Source: Desulfovibrio sp. (lineage in GTDB: Bacteria > Desulfobacterota > Desulfovibrionia > Desulfovibrionales > Desulfovibrionaceae). Taken from it: 37,947 nt of DNA. The notes under the pieces were generated by a model. The model saw only the letters and a program-made list of their open reading frames with translations. It did no database searches and was not told the origin of the DNA. Location: assembly GCA_024692205.1 (NCBI GenBank), contig JAILMX010000033.1, forward strand, positions 1 through 37,947. The letters are read 5' to 3'. Positions 9,401-16,536 of the stretch are shown here, piece by piece (positions within the stretch are counted from its first letter, which is position 1; each line of letters starts with the position of its first letter). The position numbers and the translations under genes were made by a program.

Positions 9401-9616
9401 GGTGGCGGCTGGCTCGATATGGACAAGGAGACGCTTGATTGTAATTTCAACGTCAACCTGAAGGGGCTCCCCAATTTTCCTCTGCGCATATACGGTAGCC
9501 TAGACAAGCCGAAGACCTCCATTGGCGCCGGAACGCTCATACTGAACGCCATCGGAAGCCTAGGACAGGGCATCATCGACCTTTTCGGCGGCATACTAAG
9601 CCTCTTCATCCCTTAG
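6479..9616 (+). CDS. AsmA-like envelope protein
   Basis: A large protein of about 1045 residues with a single N-terminal membrane anchor (about residues 12-35, IFLIVILGGSLLLGGAFLWL) and a very long periplasmic region rich in beta-strand repeats. The C-terminus, NFNVNLKGLPNFPLRIYGSLDKPKTS then a hydrophobic tail, is typical of AsmA/YhdP-type proteins, which form long grooves thought to move phospholipids between membranes or influence outer-membrane assembly. The ORF track begins with GTG 6440. I prefer ATG 6479 (MPLTKRHLRRF), which gives a normal positively charged leader, although neither start has a strong Shine-Dalgarno sequence. It is divergent from the glycosyltransferase gene. The specific lipid cargo is unknown. 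Confidence 0.8.
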   Translation: MPLTKRHLRRFLQIFLIVILGGSLLLGGAFLWLRQNADSLLRGWLDGLSAETGLSFSVGYIEVGMQPMPVLAADYLTVSGRNVHFAVTKAVLSPDYAALLKGSFKVSTLFLHRPELVLELEGAIAGDGATAMQPIAIPPELTDASLAVTDGHAVLSAPDASLYLKGLSCRIGALDGNSLRGRVQLDYGRATLKNWPVLEAEALKVEGTSSLLSFFKADGPRLSLSAVVRCRPWLEMVGVEAELKGTSSGWNALADLSGKFSEKGVMIPFSVKGIVSGSDPASPLALSGVSLRLGRDSGVLNGKLSLSEGSLEGRLDVRRVSLTEWFGFARGLPPGLQKSLDSVTDGHIAFRLDGKGLSANHVEARCAGAFFSGTGGVADWKNPVIALDMKSPHVVLDDAIPEAVGVLPAEPVYLHSPLTPQESSPYVQGETYLGYDIRLRADAVDYGPLLVEDARVAITPGKMDEKGMEDVLLKGEARFYGGSFKGNLILGSAPELPYAISAEFKNVDGKGVGNALTVLPLRSGRWAAQASVMSVGRELKPFLDNLRGTAWVQGSGGAIVFPGNSFSLPFTSLRADLGLRSGAWKKACLGLDGQWKAKLEDKDVSLKAGLSGMLWFGDGGTGAGGLDFSNAPGTFAAMLGAKLCGLSTPLQAEGKGRFSCNGRNRTVSFTQSDIRVLGGAFSGQGSVRFAKGGPSFQGEGDFAFGDVKKTAQLITGRKAELPSWLSKLALHARFKGSKDSVTLSGIRMMIDKSTVTGSLSVVIRKAPRLEADLAVDSCNLDRWLGDAGREGKKHDSGRRLDFSALKGVTAGGALSLANVVFKRLRFTNVKIPFSLRGETLECRHVTGQFYGGPLQAKAVVGLSSGVDLKAEFSAGNVSLAGLSRDRMRTTHLEGTADASGRISAVMSTTSQWPHALNGSWKCRLRAGSFQRMKENGEKKGKPTEISRLEASGVFEKGVMRSRNILMTGKGLQVDGGGWLDMDKETLDCNFNVNLKGLPNFPLRIYGSLDKPKTSIGAGTLILNAIGSLGQGIIDLFGGILSLFIP

Positions 9617-9636
9617 TGTGTTCATTCCCAGTTCTC

Positions 9637-9666
9637 TTGACAAAAGACTGTCCATCTTTATTTTAT
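9637..9666 (+). promoter_or_regulatory. Candidate sigma-70 promoter before the copA remnant
   Basis: TTGACA at 9637-9642 is a perfect -35 box. TATTTT (9659, 16-base spacer) or TTTTAT (9661, 18-base spacer) could act as -10. It sits 37-40 bases before the ATG of the copper ATPase remnant, suggesting the locus is still transcribed. Confidence 0.45.
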
Positions 9667-9702
9667 GAAAAAGATATCCTATTTCTACAGTAGGGAACCT
9701 TC

Positions 9703-10015
9703 ATGGATAAATATGTCGTCACCGGCATGAACTGTGCGGCGTGTAGCGCCCGGGTGGAAAAGGCTGTCAGCGCCGTTTCCGCCGTCATAGATTGTTCCGT
9801 CAGCCTTCTCACGAACACCATGGGAGTGCAGGGCACCGCATCACCCGAAGCCATCCTGGCTACCGTCAGGCCGGCCGGTTATGGTGTTTCTTGCCGCAGG
9901 GCTTTTCTGGCCAGTCTTCGGATGGGAGCTCAGCCCCGTGTTCGCGGCGGCGGCCATGAGCCTTTCCAGTTTCTGCGTTGTCACTAATGCGCTCAGGCTC
10001 AATTTCATTCGGCTG
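9703..10015 (+). pseudogene. copA: Copper P-type ATPase remnant with internal deletion
   Basis: Frame 1 from ATG 9703 encodes a complete heavy-metal-associated domain (DKYVVTGMNCAACSARVEKA to VRPAGYGV, about 63 residues) with the GMNCAAC copper site. An AGGGAA Shine-Dalgarno sequence precedes it. Immediately afterwards, in frame 2, the DNA encodes VFLAAGLFWPVFGWELSPV followed by AAAAMSLSSFCVVTNALRL, which is the last membrane hairpin of a CopA-type ATPase. The actuator, phosphorylation (DKTGT) and nucleotide-binding domains and most membrane helices, about 600 residues in a normal CopA, are absent. The simplest reading is one internal deletion that also shifted the frame. The 94-residue frame 1 ORF could still make a lone metal-binding domain with a nonsense tail. 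Frame 2 stays open into the CopZ-like domain at 10121. Confidence 0.85.
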
Positions 10016-10120
10016 CAGACTCGGGCCGGCGCAAGGGGCACCAAGCCTTCCCTCGAAGGCAAGCCGTCACTGTCCGGCGGTCCGGACGGAGATTTACACA
10101 AACAGGAAAAGGAGCGAGAG

Positions 10121-10330
10121 ATGAAGAAAGTGCTGAAGATCAAAGGGATGATGTGCGGACATTGTGAAGCGCACATGAAGGACGCCCTGCTCAAGGTGGA
10201 CGGCGTCGTTGCCGCGACGGCCGATCATGAAGCCGGCGAAGCTGTCATCGATCTGTCGCATGACGTGTCCGAGGAGACCCTGAAGCAGGCCGTGATTGGC
10301 GCCGGTTATGAATACGAGGGGCTGAAGTAG
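10121..10330 (+). CDS. CopZ-like metal-binding domain protein
   Basis: A 69-residue heavy-metal-associated domain, MKKVLKIKGMMCGHCEAH at the start and GAGYEYEGLK at the end. The MMCGHC motif carries the two Cys that bind Cu(I), and the length equals a complete ferredoxin-like HMA fold. AAAAGGAG lies 7 bases before ATG 10121, so it can be translated alone as a copper chaperone. The same frame is open upstream to the CopA C-terminal fragment with no stop. Copper ATPases with a C-terminal HMA domain joined by a charged linker are known in anaerobes, so this may be the tail domain of a former HMA-ATPase-HMA protein that now survives as a separate chaperone. It ends 9 bases before the convergent truA stop. 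Confidence 0.75.
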   Translation: MKKVLKIKGMMCGHCEAHMKDALLKVDGVVAATADHEAGEAVIDLSHDVSEETLKQAVIGAGYEYEGLK

Positions 10331-10339
10331 CTCTTTTTT

Positions 10340-11113
10340 TCATGGATAGGTAACGTTGACGAGAGTGAGCCCTGCCGCAGGGGCCGTCACGGCGGGATTG
10401 TCCCGCCGGGCGGCCTTGCTGAGTATTGAGGGGACGTCATCGGGCGAGATCCTGCCGCGGCCGACAGCGGCCAAAAGGCCCGCCATGTTTCGGACCATCT
10501 GCTTCAAGAAACCGTCTGCCGTCACCAGAAACAGCAGTTCCGGCGTATGCGGGGGATAGAATTCGCGCTGCGGCATTTCATCAAGAATACAGCTCGTTAC
10601 GGTGCGCATCGTGCTTTTGACATCTGTCCCCGCGTTCTGCAGGCTTGAGAAATCGTGCCGTCCCAAAAGATGCGGCAGGGCTTTCCGCATGGGTATTTCA
10701 TCAAGAGGGCCGCAGGCCCAGACGAAGGAGATCGCTTCTGGCGGGAGGAAGCGGTTGTCCCGCCAGAAGCGGTAGGCGTAGGTTTTGCTGAGGGCATCCT
10801 TGCGGGCGTGAAAATCGGGGGCGCAAGGGGCGGCCTCAAGAACGCGCACGTCTTTTGGCAGAAGGGCGTTCAGGCTGTTGCGCCAGTCGTGAATGATTCG
10901 ACCGTCGGGCACGTCGCAGTGGACGATTTGCGCTACAGCATGAACGCCCGTATCCGTCCGTCCAGAGCCGAAGGCCCGGACAGGGACGCGACAGAGTACG
11001 GCGAGGGCTTTTTCAAGCTCCCCTTGTACGGTGCGTGGGGGTGGGGCTTTCTCCTGTATCTGCCAGCCACAGAATCGGGTCCCCACGTAGGAGAGGCGTA
11101 ACTTTAAGCGCAT
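10340..11113 (-). CDS. truA: tRNA pseudouridine(38-40) synthase TruA
   Basis: TruA converts uridines 38-40 of the tRNA anticodon arm to pseudouridine. The catalytic Asp is in FGSGRTDTGVHAVAQ. Other family blocks are SYVGTRFCGWQ near the N-terminus, FHARKDALSKTYAYRF in the middle and FLKQMVRNMAGLL near the C-terminus. From ATG 11113 (MRLKLRLSYVG) the protein is 257 residues, a usual length. The ORF track start at 11158 is a TTG that adds 15 unconserved residues; neither start has a clear Shine-Dalgarno sequence. It is last in a minus-strand run after motE, with a gap of 91 bases. Confidence 0.93.
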   Translation of the reverse strand: MRLKLRLSYVGTRFCGWQIQEKAPPPRTVQGELEKALAVLCRVPVRAFGSGRTDTGVHAVAQIVHCDVPDGRIIHDWRNSLNALLPKDVRVLEAAPCAPDFHARKDALSKTYAYRFWRDNRFLPPEAISFVWACGPLDEIPMRKALPHLLGRHDFSSLQNAGTDVKSTMRTVTSCILDEMPQREFYPPHTPELLFLVTADGFLKQMVRNMAGLLAAVGRGRISPDDVPSILSKAARRDNPAVTAPAAGLTLVNVTYP

Positions 11114-11204
11114 CAGGCATGCCGCCGATTCCGTCGTGGGTGAAGGCTGATTTTGCAATCAATATGCGGGCGGTACGGCATGCGCATAGGGGTGGAGTTC
11201 GTTC

Positions 11205-12425
11205 TCATTCGGGCAGCCGCATGCGCGTCAGAAGTTCTGTGAGCTTGGCCGTGACGGTGGGGTTCGTATAGCTCAGGATCTCGCCGGATTGTTTGGGGGT
11301 CATGCCCTGCAGTATGCGCACCGCGACCCGTTCATCGAGATTCTCAAGGGCCTTTGCGGCCGTCTTTGGCTTCATGTTGCCGTACATGAGGATGAGCGAG
11401 TGCATCTTTTTGTCCTCTAGGGCCTTTGCTTCCTTCAACATCTGCTTGACACGTGCCTCGCTCGTCTTGAGGTCCTCAAGGCGGTCATCCATCTGCTTTT
11501 TCAGCATGAGCACATCCTGCTGCTGGCGAGCAAGATCCTGTGCGTCGCTGTTGATATCGTTCCTGGGGGCGGATTGAGGCGTATCCAGTTTTGGAGTGGG
11601 CATGTCCGTGCGCCGCGCGGCAGAGGTCGCAGGCGTGCGCGGCGGCAGGGGAGCGCCGTTTGTTTGGCCTCTCGGAATGTTTGAGGGTATGTCGGGTGCG
11701 CCGGGCATGGTTATGGGAGCGTTCTGTTCGGGCACCGCGAAGGGGGATGCCTGCCGCGTCCCTCCGCTCGGCATCTGCGGCACGGGCATGGACTGAGCAG
11801 CGGCGTGGGCGGCCTTGAGGCTGCCGATTGATGGGATGGGCAGCCCCTTGAGGCCCAGGATGTCCCAGAAGCTCTTTTCTTTTTCAGGAGTGTCGTTGCT
11901 GACAAGAGGAGCTGGCGTGCCCGGTTCGGCCACGGGCGCCGCAAGGGGGGCGGGCAGGGGCAGCCCCGGCACGGGGCGTTCCGTCGTCTGCCTGTGTTCA
12001 TTGATTACTACGGGGGCGGGTAGGCCAGGGTGACGGTTGCGCCTGACATCCGGTTTGAGAGATGCGGCAAGACGCGTCGCTTCCGAGCCTTGCGGCATGT
12101 GGGCTGGGTCAAGGGCGGGCAGAGCAGGAGCGTCGCCATGCGTCGTTTGAGCAGGGCGGGCTTCGCAGTCTGTCGGTGCATTTTTCTGCGTGGTGCGGTC
12201 GGCCATCATTACCGTGCCGTTAGCGTTATTCGGGAAATTTTCCGCGACGGGCACTGTCTGTCGCTGCTTTGTGGCCTCATTTCCGGAGTCTTCGGATGTG
12301 AACGGCATGGGGATGTCGAGTAGAAGAAGGGCGAGTATGGAGAGCTTTATGAAGCAAAGCACCATCAGCCAGCGGAAAAGACTAGAAAGCCGAAGCCTTG
12401 TACCGGATTGTTGCGATTTCGTCAT
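11205..12425 (-). CDS. MotE-like flagellar protein with MgtE N-type domain
   Basis: A protein of about 406 residues with one N-terminal membrane span (LFRWLMVLCFIKLSILALLLL). A long Pro/Ala-rich low-complexity linker fills about residues 60-290. A coiled coil follows (LMLKKQMDDRLEDLKTSEARV), and the C-terminal helical domain (MYGNMKPKTAAKALENLDERV to LTRMRLPE) resembles the MgtE N domain. This layout matches MotE-type proteins, which chaperone the flagellar stator MotC/MotB in other bacteria. The start is ATG 12425, with AAGGAG 9 bases upstream; the track's 12455 start has no such site. It overlaps the end of fliJ by 44 bases, so the two are probably co-translated. The stator link is inferred from family and neighbour. 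Confidence 0.75.
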   Translation of the reverse strand: MTKSQQSGTRLRLSSLFRWLMVLCFIKLSILALLLLDIPMPFTSEDSGNEATKQRQTVPVAENFPNNANGTVMMADRTTQKNAPTDCEARPAQTTHGDAPALPALDPAHMPQGSEATRLAASLKPDVRRNRHPGLPAPVVINEHRQTTERPVPGLPLPAPLAAPVAEPGTPAPLVSNDTPEKEKSFWDILGLKGLPIPSIGSLKAAHAAAQSMPVPQMPSGGTRQASPFAVPEQNAPITMPGAPDIPSNIPRGQTNGAPLPPRTPATSAARRTDMPTPKLDTPQSAPRNDINSDAQDLARQQQDVLMLKKQMDDRLEDLKTSEARVKQMLKEAKALEDKKMHSLILMYGNMKPKTAAKALENLDERVAVRILQGMTPKQSGEILSYTNPTVTAKLTELLTRMRLPE

Positions 12426-12819
12426 TGAAGTGCTGCTCCTTGAGCATCTCGTCATGGGTCCACGCCTTTTTCTGTCGTTCCCTGAGCCTTGCCAGCATCT
12501 TTTTGTCTACGGCGCGTTCAGCTAGAATGCGGCGAGCCTCCTCCCGAATCTCTTTTGTCATCTGAAGCTGCAGGACAGCATTGTCCAAGTCTTTCTGAAG
12601 GCCCTTCATATAGTGTTCACTAATCCAGAATTCAGCCGCGTTCTTGGCGGGCTCACGCTGAGCTTCTTCCCTTGCCTGCGTGAGCTTGGCAAGCACCCCT
12701 TCATGATGTCTTCGGGCGGCCTCATGGCGCTGCTCAGCATCGGCAAGGCGCACTTTAGCCTCTTCCTCAAGTTGTTCACGATAATCTAGAATTTTCTGCA
12801 TTCTGAAACGAAAGGCCAT
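12382..12819 (-). CDS. fliJ: Flagellar export protein FliJ
   Basis: A 145-residue, almost entirely alpha-helical, charged protein beginning MAFRFRMQKILDYREQLEEE, the usual FliJ opening. It continues as a long coiled coil of Glu, Arg, Gln and Ala with no membrane segment. FliJ sits in the flagellar type III export gate, couples the FliI ATPase to FlhA and escorts late chaperones. FliJ sequences are weakly conserved, so the call rests on length, N-terminal pattern and the overlapping MotE-like gene. Start ATG 12819 has only a weak GGCGGA ahead of it. No other flagellar genes are in the window. Confidence 0.8.
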   Translation of the reverse strand: MAFRFRMQKILDYREQLEEEAKVRLADAEQRHEAARRHHEGVLAKLTQAREEAQREPAKNAAEFWISEHYMKGLQKDLDNAVLQLQMTKEIREEARRILAERAVDKKMLARLRERQKKAWTHDEMLKEQHFNDEIATIRYKASAF

Positions 12820-12873
12820 GACATCCGCCCGTTTTTTGACGCCCAGAGATCCGGGCGAAGCGTTTGGGAGAGA

Positions 12874-13680
12874 TTATGCAAACAGCGGGCCAGAAGCGGC
12901 ATGGTTGACGGGGCCGCAGCCCTTGCCCGGTGCGTAGCTTTTGCGAAGGGCAAGATTGAGGAATTTTTGAGCCCGTGCGACGGAGACTCGCAGAGGCAAC
13001 CCCTGGCCCAAGCCTGTGGCGATTGCCGCCGAAAGCGTGCAGCCTGTGCCGTGGTTGTTCGTCGTGTCCACCTTTGCCTGCGGCAGGGCCTTTGGCTCGG
13101 TGCCCGGTTCAAAAAGCCAGTCTGTCACCATGACGGCACCGGGCATGTGTCCCCCCTTGATGAGCACCGCTCTGGGGCCCATGGTGAGTATCTTCGCCCC
13201 TGCTGCGTGGATGTCCTCGGTCGAGGAGATAATCATGCCGGTCAGCATTTCGGCTTCTGGCGTGTTGGGGGTGAGCAGGTCGCTGATGGGGAGAAGGTCC
13301 TCTTTCATGACCTGCACGGCATCGTCGCACAGAAGGCGGCTGCCACTCTGGCTGACGGATACCGGGTCGACGACGAGCGGAAAAGCGCGGCCTGCGAGCA
13401 GGGGCACGATGGCCTGGATGATCTCGGCCGAGAAGAGCATGCCCGTCTTGGCCGCTGCCACGGGAAAGCCCTCAAGCACGGTCTTGAGCTGGAGGACGAC
13501 GAAATCCGGTTCGGGCGCGTGTATGCCGGAGACTCCCATTCCGTTCTGGGCCGTGAGCGCCGTTATGACGGACATGCCGTAGCCGCCCATCGCCATGATG
13601 GTCTTTAGGTCGGCCTGTACGCCAGCACCCCCGCCGGAATCGGAGCCTGCGATTGTGAGTATGTTCGGAGTGTTCGGCAT
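12874..13680 (-). CDS. thiD: Hydroxymethylpyrimidine/phosphomethylpyrimidine kinase
   Basis: ThiD phosphorylates hydroxymethylpyrimidine and then its monophosphate, supplying the pyrimidine half of thiamine pyrophosphate. The 268-residue ribokinase-fold protein has [20 protein letters not shown] at the N-terminus, [29 protein letters not shown] in the centre and [16 protein letters not shown], the anion-hole/catalytic Asp-region equivalent. AAGGAGAG stands just before the ATG at 13680. It lies between a small Cys-rich gene and fliJ on the minus strand, an arrangement with no obvious functional link to flagella. No other thiamine gene or TPP riboswitch is seen here. Confidence 0.93.
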   Translation of the reverse strand: MPNTPNILTIAGSDSGGGAGVQADLKTIMAMGGYGMSVITALTAQNGMGVSGIHAPEPDFVVLQLKTVLEGFPVAAAKTGMLFSAEIIQAIVPLLAGRAFPLVVDPVSVSQSGSRLLCDDAVQVMKEDLLPISDLLTPNTPEAEMLTGMIISSTEDIHAAGAKILTMGPRAVLIKGGHMPGAVMVTDWLFEPGTEPKALPQAKVDTTNNHGTGCTLSAAIATGLGQGLPLRVSVARAQKFLNLALRKSYAPGKGCGPVNHAASGPLFA

Positions 13681-13706
13681 GGTGTTCTCTCTCCTTGTCG
13701 TGGGGC

Positions 13707-13979
13707 TCAGCGACGCTCAGCGTGCAGAAGCTTGAAGGGGTAGAGGGGACAGTCGATTATTTCGCAGGCCGCGACCTCGTGCAGATATCCTCCCGAGCAC
13801 TCGAGGCATTTTCCGCGTATGGCCCTCAAAAGAACCGCTGCGTTCACTTCGTGCGGGGCGCAGCAATGCGGTGCTTCGTTTGCGCGTGCCCTACCCTTCG
13901 CCAGGTCAGGGCGCGCCGCTGCCGGCAAAAGGGCGAAGAGATTTCCCTGCGCCGTTTGTTCTGCTTTCGTTTTCGGCAT
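13707..13979 (-). CDS. Small Cys-rich protein, possible zinc finger
   Basis: A 90-residue protein with six Cys: CC at 39-40, then KCLECSGG (58, 61), [11 protein letters not shown] (72, 77). The pattern CxxC-x10-C-x4-CPLYPF is one I have seen in small, mostly unnamed proteins of Desulfovibrio-type and phage-related genomes, and it would suit a single zinc site. It has no signal peptide or membrane span. It begins 27 bases after the MBL/GAF/HD-GYP gene and ends 26 bases before thiD, so it is probably in the same transcript. The Shine-Dalgarno sequence is weak. No function can be assigned. Confidence 0.7.
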   Translation of the reverse strand: MPKTKAEQTAQGNLFALLPAAARPDLAKGRARANEAPHCCAPHEVNAAVLLRAIRGKCLECSGGYLHEVAACEIIDCPLYPFKLLHAERR

Positions 13980-14006
13980 ACGTAATGTGTTCCCGTGCCA
14001 TCTGTA

Positions 14007-16109
14007 TCAGACGAGATAGCGCGCGGATTCGTCTTCGGCGACGACTTTCCCGTTGTCGTCCTGATAGCAGTCATAGATGGCGGCAACGATGTCCTGAATG
14101 TCCTCTAAGCAGTCCACGAGTTCCGGGTCGAAATGGGTCCCCGCTTCTTCCTTGAGGATGCTGAGGGCTTTCTCCGGTCCCCAAGCATCTTTGTAACTGC
14201 GCTTCGAGACGAGGGCGTCGTACACGTCGGCCACCGCCGTTATTCGGGCGCAGAGGGGGATGTTTTCGCCGGCCGGCGAGGGAATATCGGGATCGCCCGT
14301 ATAGCCTTTGCCATCCCATCGGGCGTGGTGGTGCAGGGATATGTCATGCACCATGCGGTCGATTTCGTGATGCCCCCCATCGAAAAGACTCGCTCCGAGC
14401 GCCGTATGGCGCTGCATGATATGGTACTCGTCGTCTGTGAGGCGTCCCGGTTTTTTCAGAACAGAGTCTGGTATGCCGAGTTTGCCAACGTCGTGCAGCA
14501 TCGCGGCGAGGCGCAGCTGGCCTTTGGCCACGAGCATGTCCTCGGGGTCCACCCCGTGCTTTTCGGCCCACTTGTGGTAGAGCTCCGCGGCCACGCTGCC
14601 GACGCGGAGCACGTGCATGCCGGTTTCCTTGGGGTCATGCATGTTGCCTGCGAGCAGAATGCGCTCGATCGTGTCGTAGATGGTGGCGGCGCGCTGCAGC
14701 GATATGTTCGTTATTATGCCGAGCTTTGCGATGAGCGATTCCATGGCCGGAGCGAAGGGGACAGTGCGTCCGTCGCGGGTGCTGTTAATAAGCTGGATGA
14801 CGCCGATGACCTTGCTTGCCGCGTCGCCCTCGCGAAGCGGCATTGCGAGCACCGACCGGGTGCGGTAGCCCGTTTTCTTGTCATAGGAAGGGTTGAAGCT
14901 GAACGGTATGTGCGCCGGCATGCAGTAGACGTCGGCTATGTTGAGCGTCTTGCCCGTGCAGGCCACGTAGCCCGCGATGGAGTTCTGGTTGAGCGGGATC
15001 CGCGAATTGAGGTAGACGGCCTTGCTTGCCTGCGAATAGGGAAAGAGCGTGTCGTTCTGGCTTGCGGCGAAGAGGAGCTCGTTGCCTGAGCGCAGATAGA
15101 TGGTGCCCGCGTCAGCCCCCGTGAAGTCCCGCGCCTTGCGCAGTATGGTCGTCAGCATGGTGTGCGATTCTGCATGGCCCGAGAGATAGGGCAGAAAATC
15201 ACAGATTTCGCAGTGTTCCGCCTCATTGCCGCCTGCGTCGACAAGGCCTTCGCGGTCGATGGCCGCGCTCTGCTGCCCGGCTTGTATGGTCATGGGCAGG
15301 CCGTCGTAGCGGGCATGGAGCTCGGCAAGGGAGCGGTCGATATCCCTGTCTGTGTAGTCGGGGCTGTAGTGCGTGTAGATGAGATGGCGTACGCCGCGCT
15401 CCGCAAGGGGCTTTGGCCATTGGCAAAAATGGCTGTGGCCCCAGCCGGGGTGCGCCTGATGATCGTGCTCTGTGAAGTGGGCGTCCGCGAGGACGACGTC
15501 CGCCCCGGCCAGAAAGGTGAAGAGTCGGTCGGTGACCGCCGTGCGGGAGATGTCGTCATTGTCGTTGAGGGGGATCTCGTGGTCGCCGGTGAAGGCGAAA
15601 CTCCAGCCGTCTGCCGTTATGCGGAAAGCCGTGCAGCCACCGGGGTGGCAGGTGGGGCAGGTCGTTACGCAGGCAGAACCGAGTCGCAGCTCATCTCCCG
15701 CCGTGAAATCGCGCAGCCCGTGACGCGGCACGTCCTTCCACTTCAGGGGGAACTGCACGCCGTCGAAAAGGCGCCCTAGGGCCATATTCAGGTCAAGGAT
15801 CTCTCCTGCAAGCGCACCGTGGATGACGAGCCCGCTATCAGCGTTGTAGACTGGGGCAAAGAAGGGCAGCCCCTGTATATGATCGAGATGCCAGTGCGAC
15901 AGCAGAAGATGCAGGCTGCGTATGGAGCCACTCTCGATTTCCGGCATGAGGCTCTTGCCCAGATCCCGAATGCCTGTGCCGGCATCAAGGATGAGCACGT
16001 CGTTTGCATCAGTGCGGATTTCGATGCAGCTCGTCATCCCGCCGTAGCGCGAGAAACGGACACCGTTTGCGGGGAGGGATCCGCGTGTTCCCCAAAGACG
16101 TATCAACAT
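14007..16109 (-). CDS. Metallo-beta-lactamase / GAF / HD-GYP fusion phosphodiesterase
   Basis: A 700-residue cytoplasmic fusion of three modules. Residues 1-270 are a metallo-beta-lactamase fold with LLLSHWHLDHIQG (H72, H74, D76, H77), a FTGDHE strand, ADAHFTEHD and YTHYSPD, close to the RNase Z/phosphodiesterase branch. Residues about 320-470 are a GAF domain (IAGYVACTGKTLNIADV). Residues about 490-690 are an HD-GYP domain with intact MLHDVGKLGIPD (H539, D540), MQRH, HHHARWDGKGY and VADVYDAL. The GYP signature reads GYT. HD-GYP enzymes degrade c-di-GMP to pGpG or GMP; the metal ligands here look complete. The first domain could act on another phosphodiester. There is a Cys-containing linker, HCEICDFLPY, before the GAF domain. 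The promoter side faces the tRNA-Val region. The Shine-Dalgarno sequence is weak. Confidence 0.88.
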   Translation of the reverse strand: MLIRLWGTRGSLPANGVRFSRYGGMTSCIEIRTDANDVLILDAGTGIRDLGKSLMPEIESGSIRSLHLLLSHWHLDHIQGLPFFAPVYNADSGLVIHGALAGEILDLNMALGRLFDGVQFPLKWKDVPRHGLRDFTAGDELRLGSACVTTCPTCHPGGCTAFRITADGWSFAFTGDHEIPLNDNDDISRTAVTDRLFTFLAGADVVLADAHFTEHDHQAHPGWGHSHFCQWPKPLAERGVRHLIYTHYSPDYTDRDIDRSLAELHARYDGLPMTIQAGQQSAAIDREGLVDAGGNEAEHCEICDFLPYLSGHAESHTMLTTILRKARDFTGADAGTIYLRSGNELLFAASQNDTLFPYSQASKAVYLNSRIPLNQNSIAGYVACTGKTLNIADVYCMPAHIPFSFNPSYDKKTGYRTRSVLAMPLREGDAASKVIGVIQLINSTRDGRTVPFAPAMESLIAKLGIITNISLQRAATIYDTIERILLAGNMHDPKETGMHVLRVGSVAAELYHKWAEKHGVDPEDMLVAKGQLRLAAMLHDVGKLGIPDSVLKKPGRLTDDEYHIMQRHTALGASLFDGGHHEIDRMVHDISLHHHARWDGKGYTGDPDIPSPAGENIPLCARITAVADVYDALVSKRSYKDAWGPEKALSILKEEAGTHFDPELVDCLEDIQDIVAAIYDCYQDDNGKVVAEDESARYLV

Positions 16110-16267
16110 AGAGTGAGTTTCTCTTATTTTGTCTGATATGTCCAGATGCCATTTCCGTTCTTTGGTGACCTGGCAAAGCGCAGTGTTCCTCGCACATCGT
16201 GGCGGCGACGTGAAGTCTTTCGGAGGCCTTGAACATACGGCAAAATTTGCGAAATCTGAAAAAGTAC

Positions 16268-16296
16268 TTGACTCTCCCCTTGTATCGTCCTATATA
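16268..16296 (+). promoter_or_regulatory. Sigma-70 promoter of tRNA-Val
   Basis: TTGACT at 16268-16273, a 17-base spacer and TATATA at 16291-16296 form a strong promoter 17 bases before the tRNA. It may also drive thrS and the genes after it by read-through. Confidence 0.75.
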
Positions 16297-16313
16297 TCCG
16301 CTTGCCTCGTTGT

Positions 16314-16390
16314 AGGAGCGTAGCTCAGGTGGCTAGAGCGCTTCCTTGACACGGAAGAGGTCAGCAGTTCAAGTCTGCTCGTTCCTACCA
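16314..16390 (+). tRNA. tRNA-Val (anticodon GAC)
   Basis: A 77-base cloverleaf. The acceptor AGGAGCG pairs with CGTTCCT, with discriminator A and an encoded CCA. The D arm is GCTC/GAGC, the anticodon stem CTTCC/GGAAG closes the loop TTGACAC (anticodon GAC), and the T arm is AGCAG-TTCAAGT-CTGCT. It reads valine codons GUC and GUU. A strong promoter precedes it. Confidence 0.96.
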
Positions 16391-16429
16391 CAGCGATCTC
16401 TTGGGGATATTCCCCTCACTATATAAATT

Positions 16430-16506
16430 GCGCGCGCAAAGCGCGGGTGTTTTCGGCTGAAGCCGGTACGCTGGCAGTTAGGGGGAGGTTATGCCTCCCT
16501 TTTTTT
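16430..16506 (+). promoter_or_regulatory. Structured thrS leader with terminator-like hairpin
   Basis: Between tRNA-Val and thrS there are three hairpins. The first is CGCGC-gcaaa-GCGCG and the second is CGGCT-ga-AGCCG. The third is GGGAGG-ttatg-CCTCCC at 16483-16499, followed by seven T, a typical intrinsic terminator. It may end the tRNA transcript or attenuate thrS. No T-box consensus is visible. Confidence 0.6.
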
Positions 16507-16536
16507 ATTCGCGGGCCGAGCGTAAGGAGTCTCTTG

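Noticed and set aside
9703-10330. Programmed frameshift joining the two copA frames into one functional protein
   Set aside because: Even a perfect frameshift would give a protein without the phosphorylation and ATP-binding domains, so deletion is the simpler explanation.
14133-15089. 318-residue plus-strand ORF
   Set aside because: It is the complement of the metallo-beta-lactamase/GAF/HD-GYP gene, whose motifs are complete; the plus-strand product has no recognisable domain.
16391-16536. T-box riboswitch before thrS
   Set aside because: No T-box sequence or specifier stem could be seen, and T-boxes are rare in this group; only a terminator-like hairpin is supported.
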